Notes under the pieces: generated by a model
What the model saw: only the letters and a program-made list of their open reading frames with translations
Told to the model about the DNA's origin: nothing
The model's database searches: none
Shown here: positions 35,365 to 45,528 of the stretch, piece after piece
How the letters are laid out: each line of letters opens with the position of its first letter
Position numbering within the stretch: the stretch's first letter is position 1
Position numbers and translations under genes: made by a program
Source: Burkholderia sp. Ac-20365
Lineage (GTDB): Bacteria > Pseudomonadota > Gammaproteobacteria > Burkholderiales > Burkholderiaceae
Length of the DNA stretch: 64,000 bases
Direction of reading: 5' to 3'
Assembly (NCBI RefSeq): GCF_017104715.1
Contig: NZ_JAAGPI010000014.1
Coordinates: 1 to 64,000 of the forward strand

Positions 35365-36237
35365 TTCGCCCACGAACCACGTCTTCAACGTCGCCGCGCC
35401 CGGCTTCAGCTCGATCGACTTCGGATGCACGACGTAGTACGCGGTCTTCAAAGGTAGCGTCAATCCAAACGGATCGATCAGCGATTTCGCCGCTGTTTCA
35501 GCCTCTGTTAAGACTGCGCTCGTCAGCACGACGCCCTGCCCGCGCACGGCGGCTTCGATGGCCATCAGCGACTGATCGAAATGAATCCCCGCGATCGCAT
35601 CGATCTGTCGCGCGGACAGCTTGCCGAACTTTCTGAGCCACGTGGTCCAATGCGGATGCAGCGTGTTGTGCAGCAGCGTCGCACGCTGCAGATCGTCGGG
35701 GCTTTTCAGCTTCAGGCGCTTCGCGTACGACGGGCTGCAATAGACGCGCGCCTCGTCGGGATGCAGCAGTTGCACGTCGAGTTCGGGCGCATTGCCGTCG
35801 AAGTAGCGCACGGCCAGATCGATCGACTGCAATTCGAAATCGACCATCGCGGTGGTCGTATTCAGTTCGAGCGCGATGTCTGGATGCACGATCAGAAATT
35901 CCGTCATGCGTGGCGCGAACCATTTGGCGGCGAAACTGGGCGGCATCGATACGCGCACGCCCTTGCTCTGGTTCTCGCGCATGCGACGGCTCGCGTGGAT
36001 GATCTGCGCGAGCGCGGGTTGAATCTGCGCATAGTAGGTGCGCGCTTCATCCGTCGGCACGATCTGCCGAACCTGGCGCGCGAATAGCGCAATGCCTAGC
36101 CATGCTTCCAGTTTCTGGATCTGCTGGCCGACTGCGCCGGGCGTCACGTTCAGCTCGTCGGCGGCTGCAGAAAAACTGTTCAATCGCATCGCGGATTCGA
36201 ACGCAACTAGCGCTTTGAGAGGTGGCATGGCGGACAT
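35362..36237 (-). CDS. LysR-family regulator, GcvA-like
   Basis: A 291-residue LysR protein of the GcvA group: MPPLKALVAFESAMRLNSFSAAADELNVTPGAVGQQIQKLEAWLGIALFAR, then a binding domain with ELQSIDLAVRYFDG, DVQLLHPDEARVYCSP and GIHFDQSLMAIEAAVRGQGV. The frame opens at 36312, but the ATG at 36237 gives the family start (MSAMPPLKAL). Divergent from the EamA exporter at 36339 with about 100 bases between, so the exporter is the probable target. Confidence 0.92.
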   Translation of the reverse strand: MSAMPPLKALVAFESAMRLNSFSAAADELNVTPGAVGQQIQKLEAWLGIALFARQVRQIVPTDEARTYYAQIQPALAQIIHASRRMRENQSKGVRVSMPPSFAAKWFAPRMTEFLIVHPDIALELNTTTAMVDFELQSIDLAVRYFDGNAPELDVQLLHPDEARVYCSPSYAKRLKLKSPDDLQRATLLHNTLHPHWTTWLRKFGKLSARQIDAIAGIHFDQSLMAIEAAVRGQGVVLTSAVLTEAETAAKSLIDPFGLTLPLKTAYYVVHPKSIELKPGAATLKTWFVGE

Positions 36238-36338
36238 GAAATAGTTTTTCTGCACTATCGACGAGAACAAATCGTTTGTACCGCATCTGTGCGCGCCGCA
36301 CAATCGGCGCATCGTTCTCGCACCGGATAGTGTTTGCC

Positions 36339-37250
36339 ATGAATCCCGCTTATCTCGCGTTCGCGCTGCTCGGCCTGATCTGGGGCAGCAATTTCCTCTT
36401 CATGAAATGGGCCAGCGTGCTGATCTCGCCCTCGCAGATCGTGTTCTTGCGCGTGCTGTTCGGGTTTTTGCCGTTGCTCGTGTATGCACTGGCCACGAAG
36501 GCCTTGTCGTGGAAGCACTTGCGCCACGCGCATCATTTCGTCGTGATGTCGCTGCTCGCGACGACTGTCTACTACTATGCGTTCGCCAAAGGCGCGTCGT
36601 TGTTGCTGTCGAGCGTCGCTGGCATGCTGAGCGGCGCGATTCCGCTGTTCTCGTTCGTCTGCGCATGGGCGCTGTTGCGCGCAGAGCGGCCGAGCGGTCG
36701 CATGATTGTCGGCGTCGTGTGTGGCTTTATTGGCGTGCTGATGATCGCGCGCCCATGGCATGGCGCGGTTGCGAGCGTGAATCTGAGCGGGGTTGCGTAT
36801 ATGGTGGCAGGTTCGTTGAGCGTGGGCTGCTCATTCGTCTACGCGAGGCGCTTTCTATCGAAGCTCGACATGTCGCCTGTCGCGCTGTCGACCTGGCAGA
36901 TTGGCTTTGCGTTGTTGACGATTGCCTGCGTGACACCATTTGGCGGCATCACGCAGATCACGCACGAAGCACGCGCGGCTATCGGCATCGTGCTCGGACT
37001 GGGACTGCTCGGCACGGGCCTGGCGTATATCCTGTACTACTTCATCGTGCAGCGGCTCGGCGCGCTGGCGGCGTCGAGCGTCACGTATATTCCGCCCGTC
37101 GTCGCGTTGAGCATCGGTGTGCTGTTTGCGCATGAGCCGATCCGTCCGCTCGATCTGCTCGCGATGCTCTGCATTCTCGGCGGTGTGTTCCTGCTGCAAA
37201 GCGGCCGCAATCCGCAAAAGACTGCGACCGTCGCGCGACGCACTGCGTAA
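36339..37250 (+). CDS. DMT-superfamily transporter, EamA type
   Basis: A 303-residue membrane protein with ten helices in two EamA repeats: LAFALLGLIWGSNFLFMKWAS, FLRVLFGFLPLLVYALA and AFAKGASLLLSSVAGMLSGAIPLFSFVCAWALL in the first, and TGLAYILYYFIVQRLGALAASSVTYIPPVVALSIGVLFAHEP in the second. It probably exports amino acids or metabolites (family knowledge), substrate unknown. The ATG at 36339 is taken, with the frame open upstream. Pairs with the divergent GcvA-like LysR gene. Confidence 0.9.
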   Translation: MNPAYLAFALLGLIWGSNFLFMKWASVLISPSQIVFLRVLFGFLPLLVYALATKALSWKHLRHAHHFVVMSLLATTVYYYAFAKGASLLLSSVAGMLSGAIPLFSFVCAWALLRAERPSGRMIVGVVCGFIGVLMIARPWHGAVASVNLSGVAYMVAGSLSVGCSFVYARRFLSKLDMSPVALSTWQIGFALLTIACVTPFGGITQITHEARAAIGIVLGLGLLGTGLAYILYYFIVQRLGALAASSVTYIPPVVALSIGVLFAHEPIRPLDLLAMLCILGGVFLLQSGRNPQKTATVARRTA

Positions 37251-37265
37251 CGCGTCAGCGACCGC

Positions 37266-37949
37266 TCAGGTCTCGCTCCACATACGCAGCAGGTTGTGAT
37301 AACAGCCCACCAGCGTGCGGCGCGCCGCTTCATCGCCGTTCGACGCATTGAGCCGCTGGATCGCGCCGTCGAGATCGAACAGCATCGCGCGTTGCGTATC
37401 GTCGCGCACGAGGCTCTGCGCCCAGAAGAAACTCGACACGCGCGCACCGCGCGTCACGGGCCGCACCTGATGCAGGCTCGTGCCCGGATAGACGATCGCG
37501 TGCCCGGCGGGCAGCTTCACTTCCTGCATGCCGAAGGTGTCTTCGATCAGCAGTTCGCCGCCGTCGTATTCGTCGGGCGGCGTGAGAAACAGCGTGATCG
37601 AAATATCGGTGCGCACGCGCACGCCGCTGCCCGGCACGAGGCGGATCGCGCCATCGACATGACTGCCGAAATGCATCCCGCCTTCGTAACGGTTGAAGAT
37701 GGGCGGATACACCTTGTTCGGCAGCGCAGCGCTGATGAACAGCGGATGACGCTCCAGCAACGCGATGATCCGGTCGCCAAGGTCCAGCGCGATCTGCGAG
37801 CCTTCCGCGATCTGCTGGTTGTGCTTGACGGGCGCGCCCTGGTAGCCGGCCGTCGCGCGGCCATCCACCCATGCGTCGCTGGCTTCGAGCGCCGCGCGCA
37901 TCGCGGCGGCTTCGGCGGGACTCAGTACGTCCGGAATCGAGACAATCAT
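37266..37949 (-). CDS. piuC: Fe(II)/2-oxoglutarate-dependent dioxygenase PiuC (PKHD-type hydroxylase)
   Basis: A 227-residue PKHD-type hydroxylase. The jelly-roll iron ligands are H97 and D99 (HFGSHVDGA) and H160 (TSLHQV), and the 2-oxoglutarate-binding arginine is near R170. The N-terminus WVDGRATAGYQGAPVKHNQQ matches PiuC/YbiX. These genes go with TonB-dependent catecholate receptors and are iron-repressed; their substrate is unknown. Here it follows the receptor by 94 bases, separated by a strong stem-loop, and should share its Fur-controlled promoter. Confidence 0.93.
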   Translation of the reverse strand: MIVSIPDVLSPAEAAAMRAALEASDAWVDGRATAGYQGAPVKHNQQIAEGSQIALDLGDRIIALLERHPLFISAALPNKVYPPIFNRYEGGMHFGSHVDGAIRLVPGSGVRVRTDISITLFLTPPDEYDGGELLIEDTFGMQEVKLPAGHAIVYPGTSLHQVRPVTRGARVSSFFWAQSLVRDDTQRAMLFDLDGAIQRLNASNGDEAARRTLVGCYHNLLRMWSET

Positions 37950-37976
37950 CGTTCAACGTTCCTGCATAAGCGGCAG

Positions 37977-38018
37977 CGCCGCGCGCCTTCCCCGCTTCAT
38001 GCGGGAAGGCGCGCGGCG
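37977..38018 (-). repeat. Long GC-rich stem-loop between the siderophore receptor and piuC
   Basis: An 18-bp inverted repeat with a single-base bulge and a TTCAT loop, lying about 26 bases after the receptor stop codon. There is no T-run on either strand, so it should reduce rather than end transcription into piuC, or stabilise the receptor mRNA 3' end (inference). Confidence 0.6.
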
Positions 38019-38043
38019 TGCCGTGGGCTATCGCTTCAGGCGA

Positions 38044-40275
38044 TCAGAAGAAACGATAGTTTACCGTCGCGAGGAACGTACGGCCGTAACCCGGCACCGC
38101 GCGTCCGCCGTCGGACGGAATCAACGCGTCGTAGTAGTTCTTGTCGGTCAGGTTCAGCACGTTGATCTGAACGTCGTAACGCTTCGCGTGATACGCAGCC
38201 ATTGCATCCCAGCGCGTGTAACCGCCGACCTGCACGAAGTTGTTGTTCGCCGCATAACGCGAGGACATATAGGTCGGACCGCCGCCGATCTGCCAGTGCG
38301 GCGTGAAGTCATACGTCGTCCACAACGTGAGCGTGTTGCGCGGCGTATTGGCGGGCGTTTTGCCTTGCGTGCCGTCGAAGGCTTGCAGGATCACGCCATC
38401 CATATACGTATAGCCGCCGAACACCTGCCACTTGTTCGTGATGTGACCGGCAAGACCCAACTGATAGCCGCGCACGCGGATATCGCCGTCGAGCGTGTAG
38501 CTGCCGTCCGGGTTCGCGGTACGCGCATTCGTCTTCTCGATGTTGAAGAGCGATTGCGTAACCGACAGCCCGCCGCCGAGCAGATCCCACTTCGAGCCCA
38601 CTTCATACGACTTGTTGTGCTCCGGCGGCAGGTTCTGCTGGCCGTTCGTGAGCGTCAATGCTTCGAGCGACGGATCGAACGAGGTGCCATACGACACGTA
38701 GTACGACTGCCAGTCGGTCGGTTGCCAGATGACGCCGCCGCGCACGCTGGTGAAGAAATTCGTCTGCGTTGCGTAGCTGGGCAGGTTGATCGAGTTGTGG
38801 ATCGACGCTTCGTAGCGGTCCCAGCGCACGCCGCCCACCACCTTCCAGTGCTGGCCGATCGACACCGTATCGTTCAAATACACGCCCACGCCGTTCGCGC
38901 TCGATTCAGCGAGATTGGTCGCCACTTCCTTCACGTTCGCGGGACGCGTCGTGTACGGCGGGTCGATCAGCGGCACCACGCCGATCGTATTCGACGTCAT
39001 GCCCGGCGAAGTCGCCGTGAAGCTCTGGTTGCTGTACGTTTCGTGGCTCAGATCGACGCCGGCCAGCAGGTCGTGTTTGATCGGCCCGGTGTTGACTTTC
39101 CATTCGACATCCGTCGAGTTGTAGACGGAGTGGTCGTTGATGTTGCGGTCTTTACCCTGCAGCTTCACGAACAGTTTCGACGGATCGATGTTCGTGAAGT
39201 TGCCGTTGGTGAGCGCAGTCGACGTCGACAGCGGGCCCGTCAGCACCGAGGCCGCGTTGGTCGCGCGTGCTTCCGTGCTGTAGTGGCTGAACTGCGTCTG
39301 GTTGCGCAGCGTCAGGTCGTCGTTGAAGCGATGCTTGATGCGCGCGTTGAACGTCTGCACGTCCTGGATCGTGCGGTCGTCGGTGTAGCCGTAGAACGTG
39401 CCGCGATTCACAGGCGCCGGATGGCCATTCAGCGGCGGAACGCCGTAGTCGGGCTGATCGCGGTTGTGCTGGATCAGCGCGGACAGCGTGATTTCCGTCG
39501 GCGTGCCGATGCCGAACTTCACTTCCGGCGCAACGCCGTAGTCCTTGTTCTTCATCACGTCGCGCGACGAGCCGAGGCTCTGGCCGAACGCGTTGATACG
39601 GAACGCGGAAGTGTCGGTGATCGGCGTGTCGAGGTCGACCGTGGTGCGGTAGCGATCATGCGTGCCGGCCTGCACGGAGACATCGGCGCGCTTTTTCAGC
39701 TCCGGTTCCTTGCTGACCTGGTTGATCACGCCGCCCGTCGAGCCGCGTCCGAAGTACAGCGACGACGGGCCGTACAGCACGTCGATCGACTGGAGGTTGA
39801 ACGTGTCGCGATAGTACTGGCCGCGATCGCGGAAACCGTCGAGGTAAATGTCCGTGCGCGCCGAGAAGCCGCGCAAGTTGATGTTGTTGCCGATCTGGCC
39901 GCCTTCGGCTGCGCCGATCGTAATGCCGGGCACGTTGCGCAGCGCGTCGGAGAACGAGCTGGCAGCCTGCGATTCCAGCACGGCCTTCGGAATAACGGTG
40001 ACGGCTTGCGGAATATCGCGCAACGCGGTCGGCACCTTGGCGCCGACGCTGGACGTGTCCGCCTGGAAGTCGGTTGAATTATCGGCCTGGCCCGTCACCT
40101 TGACGGTCGGCAACGTGCTGCTGGGCTGGCTGGCGGAGGGCTGGCTGGCGGGAGAACTGGACGGATCGGCTTGTGCAACCTGTGCTGCCGGTGCGGCTGG
40201 CGTCGTCGTTTGAGCGTAGAGCGGCGTCGCAAAGACGGCCATGACGGCCGCTGCGAGTGGCGTTGTTCGAAGCAT
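38044..40275 (-). CDS. TonB-dependent catecholate siderophore receptor (Fiu-like)
   Basis: A 743-residue outer-membrane receptor: signal peptide MLRTTPLAAAVMAVFATPLYA, then a Pro/Ser/Gln-rich stretch (about 22-52), a plug domain (VPTALRDIPQAVTVIPKAVLES, ALRNVPGITIG, NNINLRGFSARTDIYLDGFRDRGQYYRD, YGPSSLYFGRGSTGGVINQVSK), and a 22-strand barrel ending in GRTFLATVNYRFF with terminal aromatic Phe. Plug and barrel match the Fiu/catecholate class. It imports ferric catecholates using TonB. The ATG at 40275 starts the signal peptide; the frame is open to 40326. Controlled by the Fur box at 40397, with piuC downstream. Confidence 0.93.
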   Translation of the reverse strand: MLRTTPLAAAVMAVFATPLYAQTTTPAAPAAQVAQADPSSSPASQPSASQPSSTLPTVKVTGQADNSTDFQADTSSVGAKVPTALRDIPQAVTVIPKAVLESQAASSFSDALRNVPGITIGAAEGGQIGNNINLRGFSARTDIYLDGFRDRGQYYRDTFNLQSIDVLYGPSSLYFGRGSTGGVINQVSKEPELKKRADVSVQAGTHDRYRTTVDLDTPITDTSAFRINAFGQSLGSSRDVMKNKDYGVAPEVKFGIGTPTEITLSALIQHNRDQPDYGVPPLNGHPAPVNRGTFYGYTDDRTIQDVQTFNARIKHRFNDDLTLRNQTQFSHYSTEARATNAASVLTGPLSTSTALTNGNFTNIDPSKLFVKLQGKDRNINDHSVYNSTDVEWKVNTGPIKHDLLAGVDLSHETYSNQSFTATSPGMTSNTIGVVPLIDPPYTTRPANVKEVATNLAESSANGVGVYLNDTVSIGQHWKVVGGVRWDRYEASIHNSINLPSYATQTNFFTSVRGGVIWQPTDWQSYYVSYGTSFDPSLEALTLTNGQQNLPPEHNKSYEVGSKWDLLGGGLSVTQSLFNIEKTNARTANPDGSYTLDGDIRVRGYQLGLAGHITNKWQVFGGYTYMDGVILQAFDGTQGKTPANTPRNTLTLWTTYDFTPHWQIGGGPTYMSSRYAANNNFVQVGGYTRWDAMAAYHAKRYDVQINVLNLTDKNYYDALIPSDGGRAVPGYGRTFLATVNYRFF

Positions 40276-40396
40276 CGCGATTCCCTGTCGTTGTAACTGA
40301 TCTTTTTCTTGGTGCAACGGGCGCAACCTGCCCGTCCGGTACGCGCTGTGACGCGAACCGCCCCGCCGTGCCTGCGTCCCCGGCTGGCCCCTTCTA

Positions 40397-40415
40397 AATG
40401 AGAATCGGTATCATT
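40397..40415 (-). promoter_or_regulatory. Fur box upstream of the siderophore receptor
   Basis: AATGAGAATCGGTATCATT, a 19-base imperfect palindrome close to the classical Fur consensus GATAATGATAATCATTATC. It lies about 122 bases before the receptor ATG, so iron repression of receptor and piuC is expected. Confidence 0.75.
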
Positions 40416-40552
40416 ACATGAACGGTAATGGTTCGCAATCATGCGTAAGGCATGTGTGGTCTTTGCGCGTCATTCTTTTAAATGACGATTGGCTTTCTAT
40501 AAATGCATTAACGACGCCTGTTTATTGGCTTTTACGGATTTAACTCAGTCGA

Positions 40553-40590
40553 ATAAAAAAACGGGCGGCGTCTTTCGACACCGCCCGCTT
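40553..40590 (-). terminator. Rho-independent terminator of the glp ABC operon
   Basis: Read on the minus strand: an 11-bp stem CGGGCGGTGTC / GACGCCGCCCG with one G-T pair and a GAAA tetraloop, followed by a run of seven T. It lies 30 bases after the binding-protein stop. Confidence 0.85.
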
Positions 40591-40617
40591 CAACTTCCCG
40601 CTGTTTCAGTCGACCGC

Positions 40618-42360
40618 TTAGCGCACCTTGCCTGCCTTCCACGCTGCGAGCAGCTGGTCGTATTTGACCGTTTCGCCCTTCGGCTTTTCATTCGCGAGCT
40701 TCTTCCACGGAGCATGTTGATCCGACAGCCATTTAGCCGGATCGCTTTCCGGATTCAACTCTGGCGCGCACACTTTCATGCCCGCGCGCTGCAAGCGGCC
40801 CATCACCTGATCCATTTCCTTCGCGAGATTATCCATTGCGGCTTGCGGCGTCTTTTCGCCGGCCGCTGCCGTCGCGACGTTCTTCCACCACAGTTGCGCC
40901 ATCTTCGGATAGTCAGGCACGTTGCCGCCCGTCGGCGTCCACGCAACGCGCGCAGGACTGCGATAGAACTCGATCAGACCACCGTATTTGTCGGCGTTCT
41001 TCGTGAAGTAATCGCTATGAATGTCGGAATCGCGAATGAACGTAAGACCGACAATCGACTTCTTCAGCGATACCGTTTTCGATGTCACGAATTGCGCGTA
41101 AAGCCATGCGGCAGCACGCTGATTCGCGGGCGTCGACTTGAAGAAGGTCCACGAGCCAACGTCCTGATAGCCGTTCTGCATGCCGTCTTTCCAGTACGGG
41201 CCATGCGGCGACGGCGCCATGCGCCATTTCGGCGTGCCGTCCGCGTTCGTCACGTTGCCGGGCTTGAGCATCGACGCCGTGAACGCCGTGTACCAGAAGA
41301 TCTGCTGCGCGATCTTGCCTTGCGCGGGAACAGGGCCGGCCTCACTGAAGGTCATGCCGGACGCTTCCGGTGGCGCATATTTCTTCATCCAGTCGACGTA
41401 TTTCGTGGTCGCGAACACGGCGGCCGGACTGTTCGTGCCGCCGCCGCGCGACACGGATGCGCCGACAGGATGACAGCCGTCCGGCGTCACGCGAATGCCC
41501 CATTCGTCGACGGGCAAGCCGTTCGGAATGCCTTTGTCGGCTTCGCCAGCCATGGAGAGCCATGCATCGGTAAAGCGCCATCCGAGCGACGGATCTTTCT
41601 TGCCGTAATCCATGTGACCATAGACTTTCTCACCGTCGATGGTCTTCACTTCATTCGTGAAGAAGTCGGCGATATCTTCATACGCCGACCAGTTCACCGG
41701 CACGCCGAGATCGTAGCCGTACTTCGCCTTGAACTTGTCCTGCAGATCCTTGCGAGCAAACCAGTCCGCGCGGAACCAGTACAGATTGGCGAACTGCTGG
41801 TCGGGCAACTGATAGAGCTTTTTATCCGGCGCGGTCGTGAAGCTAGTGCCGATAAAGTCCTTGATATCGAGGCCTGGATTCGTGTACTGCTTGCCCTCGC
41901 CCGACATGTAATCCGACAGCGGCATGATCACACCATAGCGATAGTGCGTACCGATCAGATCCGAGTCGGAAATCCAGCCGTCATAGATGCTTTGACCGGA
42001 TTGCATCGACGTTTGCAGTTTTTCGACGACATCGCCTTCCTGAATGATGTCGTGCTTGACCTGAATGCCCGTGATTTCCGTGAATGCCTTGGCAAGCGTC
42101 TTCGATTCATACATGTGCGTGTCGATCGTTTCCGACACCACGTGAATTTCCTTGACGCCTTGTCCCTTGAGTGTCGCAGCCGTATCGATGAACCATTTCA
42201 TTTCGTCCATCTGTTGCTGCTTGGACAGCGTGCTCGGCTGGAATTCGCTATCCACCCACTTCTGCGCTTCGGGCGTGCCCGCCAAAGCAGCGTGATTCGC
42301 ACAAGCCCCCGCGACCACTCCTGCCACTGCGAGCGCGACGATCCGTCTCCTGTGTTGCAT
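40618..42360 (-). CDS. glpV: Glycerol-type ABC transporter, substrate-binding protein
   Basis: A 580-residue periplasmic binding protein, larger than most sugar binders. A signal peptide (MQHRRRIVALAVAGVVAGAC, cut near AALA-G) is followed by a class of fold matching GlpV of the rhizobial glycerol importer: QMDEMKWFIDTAATLKGQGVKEIHVVSETIDTHMYESKTL, DLIGTHYRYGVIMPLSDYM, LGWRFTDAWLSMAGE and PARVAWTPTGGNVPDYPKMAQLWW. AGGAG lies 6 bases before the ATG. Last gene of a six-gene unit (S-T-P-Q-U-V) that should import glycerol or a related polyol; the window has no glpK or glpD to confirm the substrate. Confidence 0.88.
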   Translation of the reverse strand: MQHRRRIVALAVAGVVAGACANHAALAGTPEAQKWVDSEFQPSTLSKQQQMDEMKWFIDTAATLKGQGVKEIHVVSETIDTHMYESKTLAKAFTEITGIQVKHDIIQEGDVVEKLQTSMQSGQSIYDGWISDSDLIGTHYRYGVIMPLSDYMSGEGKQYTNPGLDIKDFIGTSFTTAPDKKLYQLPDQQFANLYWFRADWFARKDLQDKFKAKYGYDLGVPVNWSAYEDIADFFTNEVKTIDGEKVYGHMDYGKKDPSLGWRFTDAWLSMAGEADKGIPNGLPVDEWGIRVTPDGCHPVGASVSRGGGTNSPAAVFATTKYVDWMKKYAPPEASGMTFSEAGPVPAQGKIAQQIFWYTAFTASMLKPGNVTNADGTPKWRMAPSPHGPYWKDGMQNGYQDVGSWTFFKSTPANQRAAAWLYAQFVTSKTVSLKKSIVGLTFIRDSDIHSDYFTKNADKYGGLIEFYRSPARVAWTPTGGNVPDYPKMAQLWWKNVATAAAGEKTPQAAMDNLAKEMDQVMGRLQRAGMKVCAPELNPESDPAKWLSDQHAPWKKLANEKPKGETVKYDQLLAAWKAGKVR

Positions 42361-42445
42361 GGTCTTCTCCTGTGTCTCCACACCCCTTTGGATCATCAGC
42401 CGGTTTCCGCCCGGGGTATCAACGGAACCGGTTTGTTCTATTGCC

Positions 42446-42727
42446 TTATCCCTTCCACATGATCGCGAGCAGCACGAGGACGGAGGCTGCGAAACCCGGC
42501 CACGCGCTCGCGCCTTCGCCGCTGACTGCAATCCATGCGAGATTCACATACGCAGCCGTCAATAGCCCGATAAAGAGCCTGTCGCCGCGCGTCGTCGCAA
42601 TCGGCAGAAAACCCTTGCGTTCGATGGTCGGCGTGCGCAATTCCCACAGCGTCATGCCTGCCAGCATCATGACGACGCAGCCAAAGAAAATCGCGACTTC
42701 GGGTGTCCAGTACATCCACGTGAACAT
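42446..42727 (-). CDS. glpU: DUF2160 small membrane protein of the glycerol ABC transporter
   Basis: A 93-residue protein with two to three membrane helices: MFTWMYWTPEVAIFFGCVVMMLAGMTLWE, ERKGFLPIATTRGDRLFIGLLTAAYVNLAWIA and FAASVLVLLAIMWKG. It matches DUF2160 (GlpU). GGGGAGAG lies 4 bases before the ATG, which overlaps the permease stop (TGATG). Its role in the importer is unknown; it is found only beside these permeases. Confidence 0.88.
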   Translation of the reverse strand: MFTWMYWTPEVAIFFGCVVMMLAGMTLWELRTPTIERKGFLPIATTRGDRLFIGLLTAAYVNLAWIAVSGEGASAWPGFAASVLVLLAIMWKG

Positions 42728-43531
42728 CACACTCTCCCCATCGCAAAGCCCTTCGCGATGTAGTTGCGCACGAAGTAGATGACGAGCGCGCCGGGAATGA
42801 TCGTCAGCACGCCTGCCGCCGACAGCACGCCCCAATCCATGCCCGCCGCCGATACCGTGCGCGTCATCACGGCGGCGATCGGCTTCGCATTCACGGTAGT
42901 CAGCGTGCGCGCGAGCAGCAGTTCGACCCAACTGAACATGAAACAGAAGAACGCCGTCACACCGACGCCCGCCTTGATCAACGGCAGAAAGATCTTGATA
43001 AAGAACGCGGGAAACGAATAACCGTCGATATAAGCGGTCTCGTCGATTTCACGCGAGACACCCGACATGAAGCCTTCGAGAATCCACACCGCAAGCGGCA
43101 CGTTGAACAGCATGTGCGCGAGCGCCACGGCGACATACGTGTCCATCAGTCCGACACTCGAATAGAGCTGGAAAAACGGCAGCAGAAACACGGCGGGCGG
43201 CGTCATCCGGTTGGTAAGCAACCAGAAGAACATGTGCTTGTCGCCGAGAAAGCGATAGCGTGAGAACGCATAGGCCGCCGGTAACGCGACGAGTACCGAC
43301 ATCACCGTATTCATCAATACATAGACAATCGAATTGATGTAGCCCCAGTACCACGACGGGTCGGTGAAAATGATCTTGAAGTTATCGAAGGTGACGTGCT
43401 TCGGCCAGATCGAAAACGCCGACATCGTTTCTTCGTTCGTGCGCAGTGAAATCGACAACATCCAGTACAACGGAATCAGCGCAAACGCGATATAGACGAG
43501 CAATACGAGTGCGCGTATCCAGCGGCGGTCA

Positions 43532-43539
<8 letters not shown>
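42727..43539 (-). CDS. glpQ: Glycerol-type ABC transporter permease GlpQ (MalG-like)
   Basis: A 270-residue BPD-type permease with six helices. The cytoplasmic EAA loop is IDETAYIDGYSFPAFFIKIFLP, and the N-terminus LVYIAFALIPLYWMLSISLRTNEE is typical of MalG-type permeases. The ATG at 43539 follows GGGAGA; an in-frame start at 43578 would overlap the upstream gene more. It overlaps glpP by 8 bases and glpU by 1-3 bases, so stoichiometric translation is expected. Confidence 0.92.
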
Positions 43540-44418
<879 letters not shown>

Positions 44419-44422
<4 letters not shown>

Positions 44423-45528
44423 CGCGCGCCCCCTGCGGCCCGCACTGCGACGCGTTCGTCGTTGCTGAAATAGACGGTTTCAGGCGCGGCAACGCGCAAC
44501 CACACAGGGCCATCTTCGACGCGCAAGTTCGGCTCCATCTTTGCGTTGAATACATGACCTTCGCAGTTCGCGGTCACGAGCTGATAGTTGCCGAGCTGCT
44601 GCGCGCGCGTGACTTGCGCGCGTACCGCGCCCGCCTCGCCATCGCTTGCGAGCCGCACGAACTCGGGACGAATGCCCAGCTTCAGATCGCCTTGCGTGCT
44701 CTTGAGCGTCGCGAGCGTATTTGCATCGACGGCGACGCGTTGCGAACCCAGTCTGATCGCGCTGTCGTCGAGACTCACCGGGCACAGATTCATCCCCGGA
44801 CTGCCGATGAAATACCCCACAAATGCGTGATCGGGCCGCAAAAACAGCGCTTCCGGACCGCCCTTCTGCACCACGCGCCCATTGGTCATCACGACCACTT
44901 CATCGGCGAATGTCAGTGCTTCCACCTGATCGTGCGTCACGTAGATCAGCGTGAGCTTCAATTGCTGATGGATCTTCTTCAGCTGACGCCGCAGCATCCA
45001 CTTCATGTGCGGGTCGATAACGGTCAGCGGCTCGTCGAACAGAATGGCGGCGACGTCCTTGCGCACGAGTCCGCGTCCGAGTGAAATCTTCTGCTTCGCA
45101 TCCGCCGACAGGTTGCTCGCCTTGCGCGGCAAATCGCGCGCCATATCGAGGATGTCGGCCACTTCATGCACGCGGGTACGCACTTCTGCCGCGGGCAGGC
45201 CGCGATTGCGCAGCGGAAACGCGAGATTGTCGAACACGCTCATCGTGTCGTAGATCACGGGGAACTGGAACACCTGCGCGATGTTGCGTTCGCGCGCACC
45301 TTGCGTGGTCACGTCGCGCCCATTGAAAAGGACTTTGCCTTCGGATGGCGTCAACAGGCCCGACACGATATTGAGCAAGGTGGACTTGCCGCAACCCGAC
45401 GGCCCGAGCAACGCGTAAGCGCCGCCGTCTTCCCACACCATGCTCATCGGCTGCAGCGCGTAATCGTCGAGCGATGCAGGATTCGGACGATAGGCATGCC
45501 CGAGGTTCTGAAACTCAATGCGCGCCAT
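44419..45528 (-). CDS. glpT: ABC ATPase GlpT with degenerate signature motif
   Basis: A 369-residue ATPase of the CUT1/MalK type with a C-terminal regulatory TOBE domain. Walker A GPSGCGKST (42-50), Q-loop VFQFP (Q88), Walker B ILFDEP (162-167) and switch histidine H199 (IYVTHDQ) are all canonical. The ABC signature is LSADAKQ (140-146) instead of LSGGQ. Its partner GlpS has the opposite defect, see findings. AGGAGG precedes the ATG at 45528, which overlaps the end of glpS by 14 bases. Confidence 0.92.

Larger units (their letters stand above)
40276..40617. other. Intergenic region between receptor and glp importer operon (no gene seen)
   Basis: A 342-base stretch with no credible gene. It holds the receptor promoter with its Fur box (40397-40415) and the terminator of the leftward glp operon (40553-40590). 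The part at about 40480-40560 is clearly more AT-rich than its surroundings. Confidence 0.7.

Noticed and set aside
37999..40077. Long plus-strand frame opposite the siderophore receptor
   Set aside because: Composition is a reverse-frame artefact; the receptor on the other strand has all family motifs. The same applies to 40489-42462 opposite the binding protein and 61532-63319 opposite nrdJ.
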